This document shows positions 58,287-64,000 of a DNA stretch of 64,000 bases, one piece after another. This DNA comes from Clostridiales bacterium (lineage in GTDB: Bacteria; Bacillota; Clostridia; Peptostreptococcales; Acidaminobacteraceae), in the NCBI GenBank assembly GCA_030446305.1, contig JASUSA010000001.1, positions 1-64,000 on the forward strand, read 5' to 3'. Numbering within the stretch: position 1 is the stretch's first letter; each line of letters opens with the position of its first letter. The translations under genes were made by a program, and so were the position numbers. A model generated the notes under the pieces. It searched no databases. It was not told the DNA's origin and was given only the letters and a program-made list of their open reading frames with translations.

Positions 58287-60071
58287 TTATTTTCTGCTCA
58301 TGGCAATATTAATGGCAATCGTCTTGACAACTTCTTCTGATTTATAGGCCGCCTTATGATGCCAGTTCTCATCTGTATGCAACAGTGCATGTGCCTTTGC
58401 ACCCAACGGTTTGCCTAAAAAGTCGCGATAAAGCGCTGATACTTCTTCATTTTCATGTGAATAACGTATGGCAGCCTGCTGATCTAACCGCCATAGCATC
58501 TCACCTCTCTCTTCAGCGCATTCCTTCGCCTCGTGAATAGGCTGACCGCCACCACCTGCACATCCGCCGGGACAAGCCATAACTTCTACAAAGTCATATG
58601 CCGCTTCGCCTTTTGAAAGCGATTCCATGAGCGCCCTTGTATTGCCAAGTCCCGATACGATGGCAACGCGAATGTCGCCAAAACTCGGAATGGTGAATGT
58701 CGCTTCTTTCCAGCCTTCCATGCCTCTAACTGCATCAAATGCATCAGCATCGACATTTTTTCCTTCAATTAAATAATAGGCACTCCGCAGTGCAGCGTCC
58801 ATGACGCCTCCCGTCGCACCGAAGATAACACCGGCACCCGTACTGCTGCCCAATGGTGAATCAAACGGCCGGCTGGCAATTTGATTCATATTCAAATGCT
58901 GCGCTTTCATTAATCGGATCAGTTCACGCGTTGTTAAAATAACATCGACATCTAAATCCCCACAGGCTGATCGCATGTTTTCCAGTTTGTTTTCTTCTTT
59001 CTTAGCAATGCAGGGCATAATGGAAACAACCATCATTTTATGTGGATCAATGCCCGTCCTGTCAGAAAAATAGCTTTTGGTGATTGCCCCGAACATTTGC
59101 TGCGGGCTCTTTACAGTTGAAAGTGCAGGTTTAAATGACGGGTATTGTTTTTTTAAGAATTGAACCCATGCCGGACAGCAGGAGGTGAACATCGGCCACT
59201 GGTGCGCATCTTTATGCTGCAAGCGTTCAAGAAGTTCAGCGCCTTCTTCCATGATGGTTAAGTCCGCCGCAAAATTGGTGTCAAAAACATAATCAAAACC
59301 CATGTGTTTTAAAACGCCAACCATTTTCTCCGTCGTCACTTCCGCTTCAGAAAGTCCCATTCCCTCAGCCCACGCAACGCGAACAGCCGGCGCAATTTGG
59401 ACAATCGTCGTCGTCTTTGGATCTGCTAAAGCACGTCTTACCGCCGCTGTATCGTCACGTTCATGCAGCGCACCTGTTGGACAGTGTGTGACACACTGAC
59501 CGCAATGTGTGCAATCCGTTTCACTTAGCATTGCTGCCGGTATGCCAATTGTAGCGCGACTGCCTGAACCAAATACCTGCCAGACATTCATGGCCTGTAC
59601 CTTATCACAGACCTGTACACAGCGCATGCACTGAATGCACTTCTCCGTTTCCTTCACGAAAGGCGCACGTGGATCCCATGAACCCGTTCGCGTTTCAACT
59701 TTAAAGGGCAGTGATAAAATGCCTAAATCGCCTGCAAGGTTCTGCAGTTCACAGTTGCCGTTTCGCAGGCAAAGTGCACATTGACAGTCATGCTGAGACA
59801 GCAATAATTCTACATTGGTTCGTCTTGCCTGCTGCACGCGCGCTGTATTTGTAAAAACGCGCATGCCTTCTTGAAGCCTTGTTGCACATGCTGGTACGAG
59901 TCGATCTAAACCTTCTACCTCAACCATGCAAACACGGCACGCCGCAATTTCATTAATGCCTTCAAGATAACAGAGACTCGGAATATGAATAGCCGCTGCT
60001 TTTGCAGCATTTAAAATTGTCATTTCTTCGTCTGCCGTCATCCATTGTCCATCGATTTCAACGGTTACCAT
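58287..60071 (-). CDS. Second [FeFe]-hydrogenase catalytic-type subunit, linked to GltD-like oxidoreductase
   Basis: [2Fe-2S] and ferredoxin domains; FTSCCPAW, MPCIAKKEE, EVMACPGGCAGGGGQP. Confidence 0.9.
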   Translation of the reverse strand: MVTVEIDGQWMTADEEMTILNAAKAAAIHIPSLCYLEGINEIAACRVCMVEVEGLDRLVPACATRLQEGMRVFTNTARVQQARRTNVELLLSQHDCQCALCLRNGNCELQNLAGDLGILSLPFKVETRTGSWDPRAPFVKETEKCIQCMRCVQVCDKVQAMNVWQVFGSGSRATIGIPAAMLSETDCTHCGQCVTHCPTGALHERDDTAAVRRALADPKTTTIVQIAPAVRVAWAEGMGLSEAEVTTEKMVGVLKHMGFDYVFDTNFAADLTIMEEGAELLERLQHKDAHQWPMFTSCCPAWVQFLKKQYPSFKPALSTVKSPQQMFGAITKSYFSDRTGIDPHKMMVVSIMPCIAKKEENKLENMRSACGDLDVDVILTTRELIRLMKAQHLNMNQIASRPFDSPLGSSTGAGVIFGATGGVMDAALRSAYYLIEGKNVDADAFDAVRGMEGWKEATFTIPSFGDIRVAIVSGLGNTRALMESLSKGEAAYDFVEVMACPGGCAGGGGQPIHEAKECAEERGEMLWRLDQQAAIRYSHENEEVSALYRDFLGKPLGAKAHALLHTDENWHHKAAYKSEEVVKTIAINIAMSRK

Positions 60072-61902
60072 TTGGCTTGCCTCCCCCCTTTAAAACTGCC
60101 ATAGCCGTAATAATCACAGCGCAGACATCGTGATGCTTCCTGTTTTACTTCTCGTTCAGACATCTCACATACAATGCTTGAAAAATCATTTTTGCGTTCT
60201 GAAGCACTGCGATGCGCAATTGTCGCTCTGCCGCACGGCTGACGATTAATCAGAAGCGGACGCGGAATTACCACATCTGATGTCATTTCATGCGCAAAAC
60301 CCAAATAGCTGTCTATATTGGCAGCTGCCACCTTGCCGGCTGCAATTGCCTTGATGACAGTTTCCGGCCCCGTTACGCAGTCACCGCCTGCAAAAACGCC
60401 TTTGAGATCGCTGACCTGACAGGCTGCATTTGCCTGAACACGGCTTTTCCCAATTTTATCGCGTATATTCTCTTCTTTAAATAAATCAACCGCTTGGCCA
60501 ACGGCAATTAATAAAATATCCGCTGAAATGCGTCTTGTACTCGATGACGCCTTTGACGGTTTGGGTCTTCCTGCATTGTCATAAAGACCAATCATTTGCG
60601 GCTGTACGATCAATGCGGATACCGAACCCTCTTCATTTGTTTCGATTTCAATGGGTGCCTGCAAAGTTTCCATGATAACGCCTTCTGCGATAGCGCCCTC
60701 AATTTCTTCTGCCAATGCCGTCATATCCTCCTGGCGGCGCCTATAGACACAGGATACACTCTCGGCACCTAACCTGACAGCAGTCCTGGCACAATCCATC
60801 GCCACGTTGCCGCCTCCGATCACCGCCACCTTCATGCCGTTGAAATCGGGAATTTGGCCATCACCAATCTGTCTCAGCATCGTCACTGCTGAGTAAACAC
60901 CTCTCGCGTCTTCACCTGAAATGCCCAGCATTTTCCCCGAATGTGCGCCAATTGCAACATAGAGTGCATCAAAAGACTGTCTCAAATCTTCAACGGCAAG
61001 CTGTTTACCAATTTCAAAACTGGTTTTGACCTTAACGCCCATGAAAGAATGGTGGTGATGTCTGCATCTAATTTTTCCCTTGGCAGCCGATAACTTGGAA
61101 TACCGTAGCGAAGCATGCCGCCAAGCTGATCCCTTTTTTCAAATATTGTCACCTGATGCCCCATAATCGCCAGATAGTAAGCTGCTGTCAGTCCTGCCGG
61201 ACCGCCGCCAATCACGGCAATTGTTTTACCGGTACTCGTCCCCGGTATCGGCGCCGGTACATGATCCGCATAATCAACCGCCGCTTTTTTAATGCCCCTT
61301 ATATTCACAGCACTGTCGACAATGCCCCTTCTGCATTGAGATTCACATGGATTTTCACAAATATAGGCACAGACAGCCGGAAATGGATTATCTTTTCGTA
61401 TTAATCGAACGGCATCCTCATATCGCCCAGCCTCAACAAGTGCTATATAGCCCGGAATATCTACATTAGCAGGACAAGCCGAAACACAAGGAATCGACTG
61501 CTTGTAATCATTGCTACAATGCCCCGTCATTATGTGCGCCAAATAGTCTCCCGCAAAACCTCTTACACCCAAAAACACTTGTTTTGCTGCCTCTACACCA
61601 ATAGCGCAGTCCGCGGTATCCATGATAACCATCGCCAGTTCTTCTATCTTTTCGAGGTCGGATGCCTCACCATTGCCATCCAATATTTGCCTTATCATCG
61701 ATGCCAACTGCTGTAGTCCAATACGACATGGTACACATTTTCCGCAGCTTTGCGCATGGCAAAGTGTCAGCAGATTAAGCGCCATGTCGACAGGACACAC
61801 ACCTGAAATACGTGTCGCCAATTGGCGTTCAACATCTTTATAAAGCATTTCGAGCACATCTTGCGAATGGCTCTTCGCTTGTAAAGTTAACCTATCCAAC
61901 AT
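60065..61902 (-). pseudogene. NuoF-C-terminal/GltD-like NAD(P)-FAD oxidoreductase split by apparent 1-nt frameshift
   Basis: ORF 60982-61902 (ESCGKC-like SCGKCVPCRIG; IAVIGGGPAGLTAAYYLA; LRYGIPSYRLPREKLDADITTILS) continues collinearly in ORF 60065-61042 (MGVKVKTSFEIGKQ...VAVIGGGNVAMDCARTAVRLGA). Confidence 0.75.
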
Positions 61903-61973
61903 TTTATCCTTCCTTTAACACATTATAAATCACACTGCTCTAAGCCGCTTAGAATAAAGCTTTCCGTTATTTA

Positions 61974-61991
61974 TCGTTATATTTTTAACAA
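61974..61991 (-). promoter_or_regulatory. Rex-box-like sequence upstream of GltD-linked hydrogenase operon
   Basis: Minus strand TTGTTAAAAATATAACGA (16/18 to consensus). Confidence 0.55.
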
Positions 61992-62075
61992 TCTTTTTAT
62001 GCGTACAAGTCCCCCGTAAAATTCTTTTAATGGAACTTTCCGTTTTTTAATGCGATTTATCAACTTGTCGACGTT

Positions 62076-63338
62076 TTACAGTTGCCGAAATTGAGCGCGA
62101 ATAGCACCTACCATATAAAGTGATCCAAAGGCACAAGTATCCCATCCCATTTTCAGCGCCAAGGCTACACCATCTGCAACACTGTCTGTATCAAGAACAT
62201 CACCGTCAAAGTACATTTGGATCTGCTCTTTTAACCGCCTTGACGGCAACGCGCGACTATTCTCCGGTGTGACGCAAATAAAGCGCTCTGCATAGGGGAT
62301 GATGCATTTAATCATCTCCTGATATGCTTTATCTGCCATAACCCCCATTAAGATGGTTGCTTTGCCTGCCGGAAAAAGCATGGCCAAACTTTCTGCCATC
62401 GCTTTAATGCCGTTGACATTATGTGCACCGTCAACAACAAACAAAGGCTTTTGACACATGTATTCAAACCTGCCCGGCCATTTCACCTTTTCGAGACCAG
62501 TTCTAACCGCTTTATCTGAAATAGTGTACCCAATGCGCCTCAGAACGTCTATCACCTCAACTGCCAAAGCGGCATTTGACAGCTGATAGAGTCCCAAAAG
62601 CGGTATTTTCAATGCTTCGTAATGCCCATAGTCAAAACATTGCATGTGATCAATGCGTTGGCTCCGGCAGATCGTGCCTTTAGACACAACGGTCAATGGT
62701 GCTTGAAACCGTTCACAGGTTTCTCTCATTAATTTCATTACCACTTCATCCTGATTTAGGAGGACAACCGGGGTTTTCTCACGAATAATCCCGGCTTTCT
62801 CACCTGCAATCTTTGAAAGTGTGTCCCCCAGCACTGACATATGATCTTTGTCAATTTGGGTGATGACTGAAACGGCAGCTTCTTTAATAAGGTTTGTCGC
62901 ATCCATTCTGCCGCCCATTCCCACTTCCAGCACAACGAAATCACATGCGATTTTTTCAAAATAGATGAATGCGATGGCAGTCATCAGTTCAAACAGCGTC
63001 GGTTTATCATCCATTTTATCAGCCTGCAAGGTGACGAGGTTTGCTATTGCCATGAGGCTTGCATCATCTATTTCTTCACCGTCAACGCGAATGCGCTCAT
63101 TAAAGCGATTGAGCGCCGGCGATGTATATAGCCCCGTTTTATAGCCGGCTGATGACAAGACCGAAGCAATCATCGAGGCCGTAGACCCCTTGCCGTTTGT
63201 CCCTGCAATGTGAATATATTTTAAATCATCCTGTGGATCGCCGAGCGCGTGCATAAGTGCTTTGACACGTTCCAGACCGAGTCTGCTGCCCGGCGATGCA
63301 TAGGCTTCTAAAAATGAGGCAGCTTCCAATGCGGTCAT
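62076..63338 (-). CDS. folC: Folylpolyglutamate synthase / dihydrofolate synthase
   Basis: YIHIAGTNGKGSTASMIASVLSSAGYKTGLYTSP, VLEVGMGGRMDATN, VDGAHNVNG. Confidence 0.95.
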   Translation of the reverse strand: MTALEAASFLEAYASPGSRLGLERVKALMHALGDPQDDLKYIHIAGTNGKGSTASMIASVLSSAGYKTGLYTSPALNRFNERIRVDGEEIDDASLMAIANLVTLQADKMDDKPTLFELMTAIAFIYFEKIACDFVVLEVGMGGRMDATNLIKEAAVSVITQIDKDHMSVLGDTLSKIAGEKAGIIREKTPVVLLNQDEVVMKLMRETCERFQAPLTVVSKGTICRSQRIDHMQCFDYGHYEALKIPLLGLYQLSNAALAVEVIDVLRRIGYTISDKAVRTGLEKVKWPGRFEYMCQKPLFVVDGAHNVNGIKAMAESLAMLFPAGKATILMGVMADKAYQEMIKCIIPYAERFICVTPENSRALPSRRLKEQIQMYFDGDVLDTDSVADGVALALKMGWDTCAFGSLYMVGAIRAQFRQL

Positions 63339-63862
63339 GCAGTTGCCCTTCTCTCTAAAACGCGTTCAGATGCCTTAGCAACCGGTACAATGACAACCAT
63401 TTGGATTGGCACCATTAAAATGATTTGCAGCAAACGCGCAGGCAATAGCCCCTGAAAAGGCGCACCATATAAAATTGAGATCCAAAACGTATTGACAAAC
63501 AAGCTAAAAATAAGCTGATTAATGCTGACGGCAAGCAGTGCCCGCCAAATTGTCTGACGATGATATAAACAAAGGCCGAAAGTCATGCCCACTAAGAAAG
63601 CCGTCAATGTAAAGCCTGGAAAATAAGCGCCAATTGGAAATAAAATCGCACCGATGAAATCACCTAGCGCACCAACGATCCCTGCATAAATGGGCCCCAG
63701 TGCAATCGCTGCAATAACAACGGGTATGAAGCTTAAACCAATCTTCATATTCCAGACTGAAAAGGATAGAAATCGCGACAACACAATTTCCATAGCAACC
63801 AGAACACTTAGTGTCACCATAACATTTGTCGACCATTTTACGCCCAATAATTTTGTTTTCAT
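63335..63862 (-). CDS. folT: Folate-family ECF transporter S component
   Basis: 175 aa, multi-TM; VLVAMEIVLSRFLSFSVWNMKIGLSFIPVVIAAIALGPIYAGIVGALGDFIGAILFP; downstream of THF riboswitch. Confidence 0.88.
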   Translation of the reverse strand: MKTKLLGVKWSTNVMVTLSVLVAMEIVLSRFLSFSVWNMKIGLSFIPVVIAAIALGPIYAGIVGALGDFIGAILFPIGAYFPGFTLTAFLVGMTFGLCLYHRQTIWRALLAVSINQLIFSLFVNTFWISILYGAPFQGLLPARLLQIILMVPIQMVVIVPVAKASERVLERRATA

Positions 63863-63917
63863 CTTATAACCCTCCTTTTAATTCGCTGGTGTTTGAAAAG
63901 AGGGTCTCTCTTTCTCA

Positions 63918-64000
63918 TCAGCGGATGCGGTACGTCATCGCAGAAAAATCTTTCGTCCGTCGGCAACCTCCCATCCGACGGCACTTAACGCGTCGTACCT
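63918..64000 (-). ncRNA. Tetrahydrofolate (THF) riboswitch upstream of folT
   Basis: Minus strand GGTACGACGCGTTAAGTGCCGTCGGATGGGAGGTTGCCGACGGACGAAAG...CGTACCGCATCCGCTGATGAG matches THF aptamer pattern; 5' end at window edge. Confidence 0.88.

Noticed and set aside
60065-61042. Independent second oxidoreductase gene starting at MGVKVKTS
   Set aside because: No Shine-Dalgarno before that ATG and the N-terminus is collinear with the truncated upstream GltD-like ORF, so a frameshift is more likely.
1-64000. CRISPR array, prophage, transposase, restriction or other classical defence genes
   Set aside because: No regularly spaced direct repeats with unique spacers and no recognisable phage, transposase, cas or R-M proteins found.

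Overview
64 kb of a low-GC Bacillota/Clostridia-type chromosome. Nearly all genes lie on the minus strand. Housekeeping blocks: tnaA, rapZ-yvcK with a PHP gene, murB, pantothenate operon panG-B-C-D, uvrC / uvrA-uvrB, ctp-M23-ftsX-ftsE, typA, and 5-FCL / folC / folT with a THF riboswitch cut by the right window edge. Accessory blocks: a TadE/TadG-like surface-protein cassette with a small Ser/Thr kinase; a deacetylase/PHP/ATP-grasp cluster; a sigma54 activator beside an amidohydrolase with its own sigma54 promoter; a TAXI-TRAP catabolic island (DUF6282, PIG-L, TAXI SBP, TRAP permease, RraA, GntR); and three hydrogenase loci (HydABC-type; a sensory-type HydS cassette with two DRTGG proteins, two HATPases and a PHP protein; a second HydA with a GltD-like partner that carries an apparent frameshift). 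Strongest non-coding observations: (1) a dispersed ~115 bp repeat family, six near-complete copies plus partial ends, with terminal inverted repeats GGAAATTGCATCAT...ATGATGCAATTTCC, nearly always just upstream of a minus-strand start codon and in one orientation; (2) Rex-box-like operators upstream of all three hydrogenase loci; (3) a sigma54 promoter with a cluster of upstream palindromes; (4) a 12-bp inverted repeat flanking the candidate tnaA -10 element; (5) a long histone-like lysine/alanine tail on UvrA. All calls come from reading the sequence; no database search was run.
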